From Anagrus nilaparvatae (lineage: Eukaryota > Arthropoda > Insecta > Hymenoptera > Mymaridae), in assembly GCA_022575985.1 (NCBI GenBank), contig JAKSXM010000272.1, positions 1,984,001 to 2,048,000 on the forward strand: 64,000 nucleotides of DNA, written 5' to 3'. The notes beneath the pieces are model-generated. The model did no database searches, was not told where the DNA came from, and saw only the letters and a program-made list of their open reading frames with translations. This document shows positions 32,991-43,744 of this stretch, piece by piece (the stretch's first letter is position 1; each line of letters starts with the position of its first letter). The translations under genes were made by a program, and so were the position numbers.

Positions 32991-33400
32991 ACGCTGATTT
33001 AAATTTTTAGGTACTGATTGCGAATAAATAATAATCCTAATACCAAAAATTAATACCATATGAATTTTTAAAGTACTAGATTTAAATGTTTACAACGGGT
33101 TCCACCTACTGCTTTCCAAATTTTCAAGACATAAAATTTCATTCAATATTTATAATGAAAATTATTATTATTTAAAATGGTATTATTTAAAATGAAAATA
33201 TATAAAACTATTAATAATCCAAGATAATCACACAAAAATGTTTCATATTATCATAAAATATAAAAAACCAACAAAAGATTTTTGGTTATGTTACGTGTTT
33301 CTATGTATTTTTTAATAAATTTATGGAAATTAAGGCGATAAAGTATATAAAAATAATTGGGGGAAGTAATCGTTATGTGAGAATATTTTCGATTTAGGGA
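32991..33400. other. AT-rich, no gene seen
   Basis: No recognised repeat or frame. Confidence 0.4.
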
Positions 33401-33600
33401 CTTAGAATAATTTGAAGTGGGTGTCAGGGCCTGCTCAGGCTCTGATAAGAACAAGAACTTAGAATACTTTAAGTTTATGGACTTAGGATAATTTATATTT
33501 CAGGTTTTTTTGTAATTTCGGTTTCTGGATTTATTACTGTTATGAATGAACATTTTCCATGCTCATTGGTTGTGTGCACAAACCGGTTATAAATTTTTTA
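33401..33600 (-). repeat. Dispersed repeat, inverted relative to 10800-10900 and 10140-10200
   Basis: Holds CAGGGCCTGCTCAGGCTCTG (33426) and TTCTTGTTCTTATC complement, then a TTTTCCATGCTCATTGGTTG block (33552). These are the inverse of sequence near 10876 and 10146, so two units of that family sit side by side here too. Confidence 0.6.
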
Positions 33601-34105
33601 TTTACGATTTATCACATTTACTCAAGTCAAATCGTGGTTTATTGTGTTAAGTTATTGATCGTCATGAAATTAGTTCTACTGCAGGTTTTTTGAGCCGCTG
33701 ATCACGAAATTTGGGGTCTCTTCGTGAAATATTTGTGGAACACCCTTAAATTTGCAAAAACTACCTTCAAAAAGAGGTTTTTTTTATTACTGTTTATCCT
33801 CTGAACTCTAATCCCGTATTGCAGAGACTTACAACAATCACACCAAGCATCCACAACTTTCTGCATTGTTTAATGTCGCTTTCGGTCGCTTGCTGAGTTT
33901 TTGGGCCGCTGGGCCTATTTAATTAAAATAATAATAATATTTCTTAAAAAAATTCCCGAAATAATTGATCAGTAACCAAAAAAACCCATATGGTTCAAAA
34001 TTAGACAATCAAAGTGCGAAAATAGCAAAGATATCATTTGCCATTTACGGGATTCTATTGGCCCGTTTTTGCACTTTTTTACATATTACATACATTTATG
34101 TATTC
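33601..34105. other. No gene seen
   Basis: Less repetitive, with TTTTTTGAGCCGCTGATCACG at 33689 resembling a diverged 149-bp satellite anchor. No frame of note. Confidence 0.35.
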
Positions 34106-34109
34106 TTAA

Positions 34110-34662
34110 GGTTGTTGTTCGGTACAGATAGCGAACCTAGCGGATTATTTCAGTTCAACAAAATTTAATATTATTATTATTATAAGTAAAAAAAAAATAG
34201 AAATTTTTGCGAATTATTACGAATTTCAGAAGAAAAATTATGACTATTTTTATTGATGAATACTTTATTTTTTTTATAAAAATTAATAAAAATTAATAAA
34301 AACTTAAAATATTATAAAAAAAATTTTGTTTTTTTTCTATTTTGGAGATTAATATTTCTGATACAAAATGGTCAATTCCTTTAAAATGATATTCTAATAC
34401 TATTCATTAACTTTAAAATGAATTTTCGTTTACATCTGACGTCTCGTTTAGAAGCATTTACAAAAAGAAGCTAGATTTCAATGCATTTTCACGTGTCTTC
34501 CTATCCTAACAATGTATAAGAATTGAACTTTGGAGTTTAATAACTCGCAAAATAAATGGTGATTTATCTTAATTTTTTAACAGTAGATGTATTTTCATGT
34601 TATTAATCCCCTGCTAAAATTATATTCTTTCCTGACGTTGACGCATGTACCGAACAACAACC
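34110..34662. mobile_element. TTAA-target MITE, 553 bp
   Basis: Perfect 17-bp inverted ends GGTTGTTGTTCGGTACA (34110) and its complement (ending 34662), each bordered by TTAA (34106-34109, 34663-34666). Different ends from the element at 5680, so a second TTAA family. No transposase. Confidence 0.8.
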
Positions 34663-34666
34663 TTAA

Positions 34667-35479
34667 AAATGTGAATTAAGTTTTTTTAAATCCCAAATTT
34701 TGGATTCATTTAGTTCCTAAATAAAATTACTTATAAAACACATATTTAAAAAAAATATTTATCTGTATTTTTTTAGTTGCTGTTGAAACCTAATCTATTC
34801 AAGAATCAGAACTTTTAGAGTGGAATTAAATCCTTTGGGTGAACCATGACTTCTGAAAGCAAATTCTGAATAAAATTTGGATTAAATGTTTTATTATAAA
34901 TGACTTCATTGAACATAATTTTTAAAGAATATTAGTTAATGAATTTCTTGATCAAGAGGGCTAATTAAATAAATCAATGATTTATTAAACTCAACATGAT
35001 GCGTAGATGCCTTCTACATAATAAGTTTTTTTATAAATAAACTTTTAATATGGATGTATTATTTTAATATTAATGGCAAAATACTTCTGAAAATTATAAA
35101 TTTAATAAAAGAATAAATTAAAAATTAATAAAAATAATTTATTAAAACTAATTTATTTACTTTTAATTTAGTCGATCACAAACTAAAACAGGATTCAACA
35201 AAAATAATTTACAAAAACTAATATTTATAATTTTAATTTAGGCAATTACTATCTGAAACTATGTAAGTTTTGAAAATTTTCTGCCAAAATTTTTTTTTGT
35301 TTTTTGGTAAAATTTATAACTAAATTTTTTCGATAGCATAAACAATAAATAAACTTTTAATCAACTCTAAATTATTTCCATTATAATATTTTTGTATTAT
35401 TGATTTTTAAATATATTCACGCAAAGGTTTTTTATTTTACTTGTATGAACTTAAAGTTTTTTATTCTTTAATTTTTTAC
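34667..35479. other. AT-rich; contains a single TIR copy at 34952-35012
   Basis: 34952-35012 matches the TIR of the tRNA-carrying element (AGGGCTAATTAAATAAATCA, AACTCAACATGATGCGTAGA) without a partner nearby. The remainder is AT-rich and shows no gene. Confidence 0.55.
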
Positions 35480-35575
35480 ATTTAATCATGTGATTAATCA
35501 CGTGATTATTCATATGAGAATATCGGTCAATTCCTCGTGTGATTAATCATGTGATTAATCATATGAATATTTACA
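35480..35575. repeat. Cluster of TGATTAATCA palindromes
   Basis: CATGTGATTAATCACGTGATTA (35488, shown in two pieces: CATGTGATTAATCA and CACGTGATTA) recurs near 35541. Palindromic TGATTAATCA and CACGTG are also generic homeodomain and bHLH sites, but function is not shown. Confidence 0.6.
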
Positions 35576-36612
35576 TTTAAAAGAGGCCGCCTTTAGGGCG
35601 AGCATGGGTATTTAAGCATTTGAACTTTTGATAAAAATATTCCCTACTCTAGTTTCCCACCCGCGACCCATCACTTGAGATGTCAATATCTCATTGGCTG
35701 ATAGTGATAGCGCCCGGAACGGTACTCAAGAAGGGGACTACTCTTACCAATTTTCAAGTTTAGGCTCTCGCGCAAAATGCATGGAGGGGTACCTGCGTCA
35801 TGAAATAGATCACCTCATGATGCAGGTATATATTTTGACTATTTAATCTATAATTTATGGATTTTTAGAACAAAGGTTTTCGATGAATATTTAAATTCTA
35901 CACTGAGAATAACCCGTGGTTGAATTAATGTTTTTGTACTTTGAAATCAGTTTTTCTTCAAATTTTCCAATAAATATTTTATGTTTTGAAAATTTTAAGT
36001 GCTTTTAAACTAAGCTACTATTTTTCAGAATCAAAATTTTAAAATATTTAAGGGAAAATTCTTAATTTTCACAATTTTTTTATTAGTAAAATTTTGTGAG
36101 GGAATAATTTTCATTCTAAAATTATTTCCTCTGGAAAATTATACTCTGAACTATTAAATTAATTTTAATAGCAATTACTTATTCTAGCAATAAAATTTAA
36201 AAATATAAAACTTAAAAATTATTTGAATAAAAAAATAACTATTTTAATACTAAAAACGAAATTAGTTAATTAATTATTTTAGTTTGAACATCAGTTTTCC
36301 TTTCCGAACTTTAAATTTTCCTGAAAAACGTATATGTTTAAAACTTAAAAATAAAAACTCGCAAAGGAAATGCACGATCTCTTAAATTGTTTTCACGATT
36401 CCTTTTACATCTTTCATTGGCTATTTTTCGATACCTAAAGAAAAAAAATCGTTTTTCTCGCAAATGAAAATTTAGGTACACGAATATCCGCAAAAATCTG
36501 TAACTTCCGTGTTTTTCTCTAAATATTTTCAAAGCGTAATATTTTTAAAAAATTATTCATACACGGGGAAAAATTTAGAGAATATAAGCTTAAGCTACAC
36601 GGAGAAAAATTT
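35576..36612. other. Mostly unique, no gene seen
   Basis: 35590-35830 is GC-richer and unique. The rest is AT-rich. CGGGGAAAAATTTAGAGAA and CGGAGAAAAATTTAGAGAC (36563 and 36599) form a 36-bp direct repeat before the LINE relic. Confidence 0.4.
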
Positions 36613-37027
36613 AGAGACGGCACCTGACGTTACAGTACTCGGACGTTTGCTGTTTTGTCTATATAATAATGATATAAAATTACACTTACCATCTAATGTA
36701 CACGACACATACTTTACGCAGATGACTTACAAGTCTACTATCAAGTATCATCTGAAAATGTACTCGAGGCCACAGCTTTATTATCTGAAACAGCTCGTAA
36801 CATCTCTGCTTGGGCTGACGGTATTTCGCTTCGGCTCAATCATGGAAAAACGAAAGCTATATATTTTGGCAAACGTACCTTTGTCAATCGTTTAAACAGC
36901 TTAAATTTATTGGGAATAGACTTAGGAAATGGCATCATCACTCCTTTTGTGAATGAGGTGACTAGCCTAGGTGTTATACTTGACAGCAGACTAAACTGGA
37001 ACAGTCACGTTACTTTACAACAAATAA
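36613..37027 (+). pseudogene. LINE reverse transcriptase core relic (Jockey-like)
   Basis: VLGRLLFCLYNNDI (RT motif 4 region, usual form PQGSVLGPLLF) is followed, after a frameshift near 36705, by LYADDLQVYY with the catalytic YADD at 36715-36726, then ISAWADGISLRLNHGKTKAI and TSLGVILDSRLNWNSHV. This is the palm-to-thumb order of Jockey-type LINEs. It stops at 37027 where the 128-bp array begins. Endonuclease and ends are missing. Could be joined in family with the 4245 relic, which covers the next part of such a protein. Confidence 0.85.
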
Positions 37028-37635
37028 ATGAAAATTTTCATTCAAAAAATCAGTAAAAACATCGTTTTTCTCAACCTCGAACTCCCCCAGATAACGTAGA
37101 AAGTTGTTTTTCTTGTTTTTTTTGGGCCGCCATCTTGGAAAATCAGAAAACATGTTGGGGTGAAAAATTGAAAATTATTAGTCAAAAAATCGTTTTTCTT
37201 AACCTAAAAAACCCCCAGGTAATGTAGAAAGTTGTTTTATTCTGTTTTTTTTGGTCCGCCATCTCGGGAAATCGGAAAACATGTTGGGGTGAAAAAATGA
37301 AAATTATTAGTCAAAAATCGTTTTTCTCAACATCAAAAACCCCCAGGTAACGTAGAAAGTTGTTTTTTCCTGTTTTTTTGGTCCGCCATCTTGGAAAATC
37401 GAAAAACATGTTGGAGTGAAAAATTGAAAATTATCAGTCAAAAAATCGTTTTTCTCAACATTAAAAACCCCCAGGTAACGTAGAAAGTTGTTTTTTCCTG
37501 TTTTTTTGGTCCGCCATCTTGGAAAATCGAAAAACATGTTGGGGTGAAAAATTGAAAATTATCAGTCAAAAAATCGTTTTTCTTAACCTCAAAAACCCCC
37601 AGGTAATGTAGAAAGTTGTTTTTTTCTGTTTTTTT
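37028..37635 (+). repeat. 128-bp array, plus, about 4.7 units
   Basis: Cores at 37127, 37255, 37381 and 37509 (steps 126-128 bp). Shared blocks: GGTCCGCCATCTTGGAAAATC, AACATGTTGGGGTGAAAAA and CCCCCAGGTAACGTAGAAAG. Array resumes after two insertions at 38328 and 39546. Confidence 0.9.
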
Positions 37636-38327
37636 TAGAGTTCCACGATATTTCGATATAATATCGATATCGTATCGATATCGTCTTGATTTTCAATGCA
37701 ATACCAAGACAATACTGATGTCCTATTTTCGATACGATATCGATACCAACGAGGTCGATATATTGGTGGTATTGGTATTGGTATTGGTTTTAAAAAAAAT
37801 AATTTTTTAAATGTCTTTATTTAGAAAATATATTTCACATAAAATTTCACACAATTTAGATCTGGACCAAGAATTTATGCACATTTTTCATTTTTACATT
37901 TTTATCACGACATAAATTACAAATTCCGATTTTTTCACCAGTTTCATCTTTTGAATACAAAAAATACGTTTTGTAAGTAAGCTTATTACCTCCTGTATTA
38001 ATTTCAGCCATTGAACACAAAAAATTTTGGAAAACGAAAAAATAAACTATTTGAAGTTACAAAAAACATATTGAGGTTACAATAAATTTAGATAAAAGAA
38101 AAATAAATACATAGAGGTTATGGATTTATTGATAAAAAAGTAATTAAAAAAAAGAATATCATCATTTAAAAATTTTAAATTTCAAAATTTGATATTTCGA
38201 TATTTACCAATACCGATACGATATTATGCTCTGCAATACCAAGACCAATATGGCCCAGACCGATATTTTTAATACCAATATCGATATTAGTCAAAATATC
38301 GTATTGTCTTGGTATCGTGGAACTCTA
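37636..38327. mobile_element. hAT deletion derivative, 692 bp
   Basis: Ends TAGAGTTCCACGATA and TATCGTGGAACTCTA are perfect 15-bp inverted repeats; TAGAG fits the hAT consensus YARNG. An 8-bp duplication GTTTTTTT flanks both sides (37628-37635, 38328-38335), as for hAT, though the target is T-rich. Subterminal ATCGATATCG repeats are dense on both sides. It keeps the start of a BED-finger protein on the minus strand. Confidence 0.85.
37855..38011 (-). pseudogene. BED-type zinc finger start of a hAT transposase
   Basis: ATG at 38011-38009 opens about 50 codons with TYKTYFLYSKDETGEKIGIC and the CX2C pair CNLC, typical of the first half of a BED finger, then a stop. The second half (H..H/C) and the whole catalytic domain are missing. 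Confidence 0.6.
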
Positions 38328-38485
38328 GTTTTTTTTGGTCCGCCATCTCGGAAAATCGAAAAACATGTTGGGGTGAAAAAATGAAAATTATCAGTCAAAA
38401 ATTGTTTTTCTCAACATCAAAAACCCCCAGGTAACGTAGAAAGTTATTTTTTCCTGTTTTTTTTGGTCTGCCATCTTGGAAAATC
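38328..38485 (+). repeat. 128-bp array continued
   Basis: Cores at 38338 and 38466; ends inside a core at CATCTTGGAAAATC, where the next insertion begins. Confidence 0.9.
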
Positions 38486-39545
38486 ACGGGTCCCCTGAAT
38501 GAGCGCCAACCCGAGATGCGCTGCGGTGTCGAGATTTCAACGGATTCTTTCAATATACACTTACCTGAAGTGGAAAACATGAATTTTGAAATAATCGATC
38601 GGGCGCTTTTTTAGAAAAGCTCAAAAAAGTCCAAAAAAGCTCAAATTTTCGAAAAACTAAAAATAATTTTTTTTTTTTAATCTTAATTTTGGCTTAAAAA
38701 AAGTGTTTAGACGATAATTTTCATCATATTTTCAACATATTTTCAACATATTTCAGCATATTTAAAAATATTTCAGTTCATATTAAGCTTTAGTAATCGG
38801 TTGGAAATGGTTTAAAATATTTTAAATAAACTATCTGCAATTTATTGGGATAAAATAATAACAATAACTAGTAATAATTTTAATTAATTTATATTATTTA
38901 TTAGACGTCAATATTAAAAATAAACAGAAATTACATTAAGAAATCACGGAACATGATCAATATATTCAACTGTACACACTACATATATTTTATACACATG
39001 CATCTTTTACTACACTAAATAAATAAATTTAAAATTTTAAATATAATATTATAGATAGAATAGATAATTAATATATAAAAATATGTACAAGTTTATAAAA
39101 AAAAATACATGTTAGACACAAAAAATTATTTAATTTTTGTAATAATATATAGGTCTTTTAAGTAATATCAAATAAAAAGGAAATTTAATTTGAATACAAT
39201 TATGAATTGTAATAAAAAAAAAAAACGTTGCTATTAAAAAAAATATAAAATTTATGAAAAAAAAAAGTATTTTCTCACTCAAATATCAAGGCTATTATAC
39301 TTAGAAACTGCTCTTTTTAATTGATCATGATATTTTTCGTTAATTTCGCTAAATTAATATAAAAATTAAAATAAAAAAGGTGATATTTTTAATATTACTA
39401 ATTAACTTAAGCATAATGTAGGCTTTTTTTAGTCGAAACTGTACTGTTGTACTGTTTGTGAAATAGAAAGAAATCCAGGTGATCAAAATTTAATGATCGG
39501 TAATAAACCAGTTCAAAATATGTGGAAGGACTTTAAATTTTCATG
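38486..39545. mobile_element. Unclassified 1,060-bp insertion in the array
   Basis: The array unit breaks at TTGGAAAATC (38476-38485) and resumes at TTGGAAAATC (39546-39555); sequence outside these 10 bp does not match, so a 10-bp target duplication is likely. The first 100 bp are GC-rich (GAGCGCCAACCCGAGATGCG at 38500), the rest strongly AT-rich. No TIR, poly-A or domain recognised. Confidence 0.45.
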
Positions 39546-40000
39546 TTGGAAAATCGAAAAACATTTTGGGGTGAAAAATTGAAAATTATCAGTCAAAAAT
39601 CGTATCCTCAACCTCGAAAACCCCCATGTAACGTAGAAAGTTGTTTTTTCCTGTTTTTTTTTGGTCTGCTATCTTGGAAAATCGAAAAACATTTTGGGGT
39701 GAAAAATTGAAAATTATCATTCAAAAAATCGTTTTTCATAACCTCGAAAACCCCCAGGTAATGTAGAAAGTTTTTTTTTCCTGTTTTTTTTAGTCCGCCA
39801 TCTCGGAAAACGGAAAACATGTGGGGGTGAAAAAATGAAAATTATCAGTCAAAAATCTTTTTTCTTAACCTCGAAAACCCCCAGGTAACGTAGAAAGTTG
39901 TTTTTTCCTGTTTTTTTTGGTCTGCCATCTTGGAAAATCGAAAAACATTTTGGGGTGAAAAATTGAAAATTATCAGTCAAAAAATCGTATTCTTACCCTG
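39546..40000 (+). repeat. 128-bp array continued
   Basis: Cores at 39664, 39793 and 39921 (129 and 128 bp). Ends near 40000. Confidence 0.9.
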
Positions 40001-40017
40001 AGGAAACGATACTATAG

Positions 40018-40077
40018 AATCCAATAGAACGGTGTCCAATAGAATCCAATAGCCTAAACAATCCAATAGAATGTATA
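40018..40077. repeat. AATCCAATAGAA short repeats
   Basis: Four copies of a 10-12-bp unit ATCCAATAGAA within 60 bp. Confidence 0.7.
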
Positions 40078-41311
40078 AAAGTGGTGTTTATTCTCGTGTT
40101 GAGGTAGTATATGCGTGGAGTGAAAAAGAGATATTTTTTTTTCGGACCTCTTTCTTCTCTCACGAGTTTCGTATAAGAAATTCCAAAATGTTTTACTTAT
40201 TCATCGTAAGAGATTTTAAAAGTTTTAAAAAAAAAATTTACAAAACAGATTTTGATATGGTATAGAACTATTTAGATTTTTACAAAAAAAAAATTTCTTT
40301 TAATTTTCGCATATTTTCTCAAGTTTTTCGAATTTAATATTTAAAGATTTAAAAATTGATGGATCGATTGAATTTTCCCGAAACGTTTATTTAGAGCAAA
40401 TTTCTGTAGTTAATTTTAATTCAGAAAATAAAGTTTCCGATTTTCTAAAATTTCCACAATTTTTAAATGTTTAATTTATTTTTTTTTTAAATTATACAAA
40501 TTTTTTAATTTTCCAAAATTTTCATGATTGGCGGAGGGGGAATGAATGGAATTGCGTTCTTTTGCTTCTCTGTTGCATCGCTGCACCTTGTAGTACTATT
40601 TCGTTGTACAATGTACATGATAACGTGGTAGGGGATAGGTATTGTGTTTGTGCGTGGCTGTATACATATATTATGCAAGTGTTATACATGCGACTGTCTG
40701 TTGTTTTTTGAATATCATTTTATTTTGTTAGAGTATTTTTTTATGATTTCTTAGAACTTTTTTAAAGAGATACCGATACTATTTATCATGGTTTAATAAT
40801 ATATTCTACAAGGTTATTATTATTATATATAGTATTTAATATATAGTATTTAATATAGTATTTAATATGTTAAATTTATTTTTTTTCTTCATAATTATAA
40901 AATTATACCTCGATTTATACTTAAATAATATATTTTCATAATCCTTTATTTTGATTACTTATTCAATTAAACGATTGACAGTTATAAATTATCTTGAAAA
41001 AGTTATTGAAAATTTAATTGTAAAAAAAAATCAGATATTTTTTATTGACTTAACTCATTCACTGACATTCCTTATCTAGAATTAAATAAAACTACGTAAA
41101 TAAGGCCTAAAATCATTTTTGTGCAGGGTTTTTCCGAAAAACTAATGGCAGAAATCGATTTATCAGGGTTTCCATACATACCTGCTTTTTAGAATTTTTT
41201 AATCATTTTCTTGAAAAGCACTAACGCTAGTTGAGAGCCGTCTAATGAGTTTGATTGGGCATAACTCAGGCTATTATAAATTTAGCCAAGTTATCGTCAA
41301 TTTAAGATTGA
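40078..41311. other. Mostly unique AT-rich sequence, no gene seen
   Basis: 40530-40690 is less AT-rich and contains no repeat I recognise. A 64-codon frame at 40071 has no features. ATATAGTATTTAAT is repeated at 40830-40865. Confidence 0.4.
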
Positions 41312-41800
41312 TTCGCTTGATTTTCATCGTAAAATAATATTTTTTTTTTTTAAATCGATGCATTTTTCCCTGGCAATTCATTTCGTTATGAAAAAGAAAT
41401 CATTTTTATTGACAAAATTTAAATTTTTAGGTCAAAAGCCTTTGAAAACTGTAAGTAGCAAAATTTATTTAGTTTTTGACCTAAAAATTGAAATTTGGTC
41501 AATAAAAATGATTTCTTTCTTGACGAAATGAATACTCAGGGAAAAATTAATTGATTTAAAAAAAATTATTATTTTACGATGAAAATCAAGCGAGTAATGC
41601 ATATTATTGCTGAAATTTGTCTTAAAAATGATTGAAAATCAATATTGAAATATGCCTGTTTCTGAACTTAAAATATGCATCACTAGCTTGATTTTCATTG
41701 TAAAATAATAAATTTTTTTTTAAATTAATAAATTTTTCCCTAAGTATTCATTTCTTTAAGAGAAAGAAATCATTTTTATTTACCGAATTTCTCCCTGGTG
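41312..41800. repeat. 282-bp palindrome plus a third copy
   Basis: 41312-41450 pairs with 41450-41593 (CGCTTGATTTTCATCGTAAA against its complement). A third, direct copy of the arm follows at 41688-41800. Three copies of one arm in two orientations suggest stepwise duplication. Confidence 0.8.
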
Positions 41801-41804
41801 CAAA

Positions 41805-41915
41805 AGTTAACGTTAAATTTAACGTTAAAATTTAACGTTAAATTTTAACGTTAATTTAAGGTAACTTTAACGTTAATTTAAGGTAGATTTAACGTTAATT
41901 TAATGTTAAAGGCTA
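41805..41915. repeat. TTTAACGTTAA palindromic minisatellite
   Basis: At least seven AACGTTAA cores in 110 bp, with 10-22-bp spacing and linkers TTTAAGGTA. Confidence 0.85.
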
Positions 41916-43275
41916 TTCCCGGATAAGAAGGGGGCTCCGGCCCACGAAACCGATTGCCGTGAAATTTTCAGGGCATACTTTGGGTACCAAAAGATCACCT
42001 TTCACCTGTATAGGGACTTCCGAATGCCCTTCCTTACGTCCCTAACATCAAAAAGTCATTTTTTTAGGTTTTTAGCAAATTTAATAAATTTTCGATCAGT
42101 TTTACTACATTTAAAGACACGTAAGATGTAGGGCTAGTTAAAAGTGACTTTTTTACACATAAAATAACTCACTTAAAGTGATAGAACATAATTTTAAAGC
42201 TTAAAACAGTTTTTACAAGCTGTTTTATGTCATTTTTTTTCAAAAAAATCCTAAGTTTTTGTTATTTTTCCCTTGTTTTCTCGGAACTGGTGATAGGTAC
42301 ACTCTTAATTTTTTTTCTGGTAACATATTTTAGTTGTACAAGGTCACCTTGAAATTTTCAGACAAAACGGTTTGGTGCAACCTACTTAAAAATCCACTCA
42401 AAGTGGAGTTTGCAATTTTCGGTTTTTAGCAAATTTTTATTTTATACGATGAAAATGGTAAGTAATTCTGATTAATCAGTGAAATACTTTTTGATTTATT
42501 TCAATTTTATACTTTTTTCAATATATTACACTATTTTTAATATTTTTCATGCTAGACTGAAGAAAATATTTCAAAAATATTTCAATTAAAAACGAAAAAA
42601 ATGGCATTAATTTTGTTCTAAGTGAGTAATGTTTTATTCTTTCTGTCTGGAATATTAATATAAGTTCAGAGATGGCAGTTTAGAGGGCAAAAAAAGATGA
42701 AAGATATGTCGCGTCAATTGTTTCACTGTATGACCGGCTGAATAAAATCGGCTAATTATGATTTCATTCTTTTCTCTATATTGTAACGTAAGGTCATATT
42801 GACCCAAATAAAGGACGCAATATTTAAAGTCAAAAATATTCAAGTATGAATCATTAGAGGAACTCGATAAGAAATCATCAGATTTCGAAAGACAGTGTAA
42901 TCTGTTAATTAGCAATTACCGCTTTCGCCGATTCTAAGAATTGGTCGAGTTCCCACCAAGTTTTCGGGCGTTGGCCCACGTAAGAGATAGGCAAAACGTT
43001 ATACCCCCATACAGAGTTTAGTAGGAGAAATTGTCAATTTGGCAAAATAGCTCGTCACTATATATACGCGCAGATTTTGAAGGATCGGTCTTCTTACTTT
43101 CGGCTTGAATACGCGTGGAGCGTTGGGTATTCAAGATGTAGTCTACACGGCTCTCTTTACTTTGGGCGTTCAATCGTACAAGTAGTTTAGTGTCAAGTGC
43201 CAGAATCATCAACCACAGATCCTTTGCAGAAGCATTTTTGAGAATTTGGGAAAGTCGCTCTCAGTATAAGTATAT
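41916..43275. other. Mostly unique; weak retroelement resemblance
   Basis: 41916-42440 is less repetitive. The minus strand at 42655-42915 reads YDLTLQYREKNEI, which slightly recalls the Ty3/Gypsy RNase H end, but nothing else supports it. 42915-43250 is GC-richer and unique. Confidence 0.3.
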
Positions 43276-43577
43276 TGTAAGAAACCATTTGTAATACATA
43301 TTAACATTCAATTCACTATTTAATAACTGTTTAACCATTTGTAATTTACTTTAATTATACATTAATAAATTAAGTTGTTATTTAACTAAATTATCTCCAT
43401 TTGATTGAACTTAGCACCTTTCCCGCCGTTAGTGTCACAAGACGCAAGGCTAAAAGGTATATTAGATTTCGCATTTTTACGTTACGTCCGTCAGTCTTAT
43501 TTAGTTGCAATAGAGTCTAGTTAGTTTAATCTCAATTATCATACATATAAATCATTTAAACTACCTTAGACGTAACA
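43276..43577 (-). mobile_element. Solo LTR candidate, 302 bp
   Basis: On the minus strand runs TGTTACGTC...TTCTTACA (TG...CA ends) with ATAT on both sides (43272-43275, 43578-43581), a 4-bp duplication as in many Ty3/Gypsy elements. TGTTACG starts are common in insect Gypsy LTRs. The AT-rich flank makes the 4-bp match weak evidence. Confidence 0.45.
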
Positions 43578-43744
43578 ATATAATCAGGATTCCTCGTAGA
43601 TAATTAGGCGCTCTCAATAAATAATATATAAGTTCACGTTAATAATGCATGGAGCCGGCTTCTATAGGATTATCTAACATAATATTTTCGGAATATAGTG
43701 TCATTCCGAAGGCCTGCGAGAGCGCCCGATTTTGTACGAGCCAT
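43578..43744. other. Short hairpin spacer
   Basis: TATAATCAGGAT (43579) is inverted as ATCCTGATTATA (43743), overlapping the next palindrome's end; GGCGCTCTC (43608) faces GAGAGCGCC (43720). Confidence 0.5.

Noticed and set aside
36338..36532. Arg/Lys-rich 64-codon frame
   Set aside because: AT-rich sequence with no similarity I recognise, no splice context and no repeat of the frame.
42655..43212. Possible Gypsy RNase H / gag fragments on the minus strand
   Set aside because: Only a short YDLTLQYREKNEI resemblance; no catalytic motif, no continuing frame, no linkage to paired LTRs.
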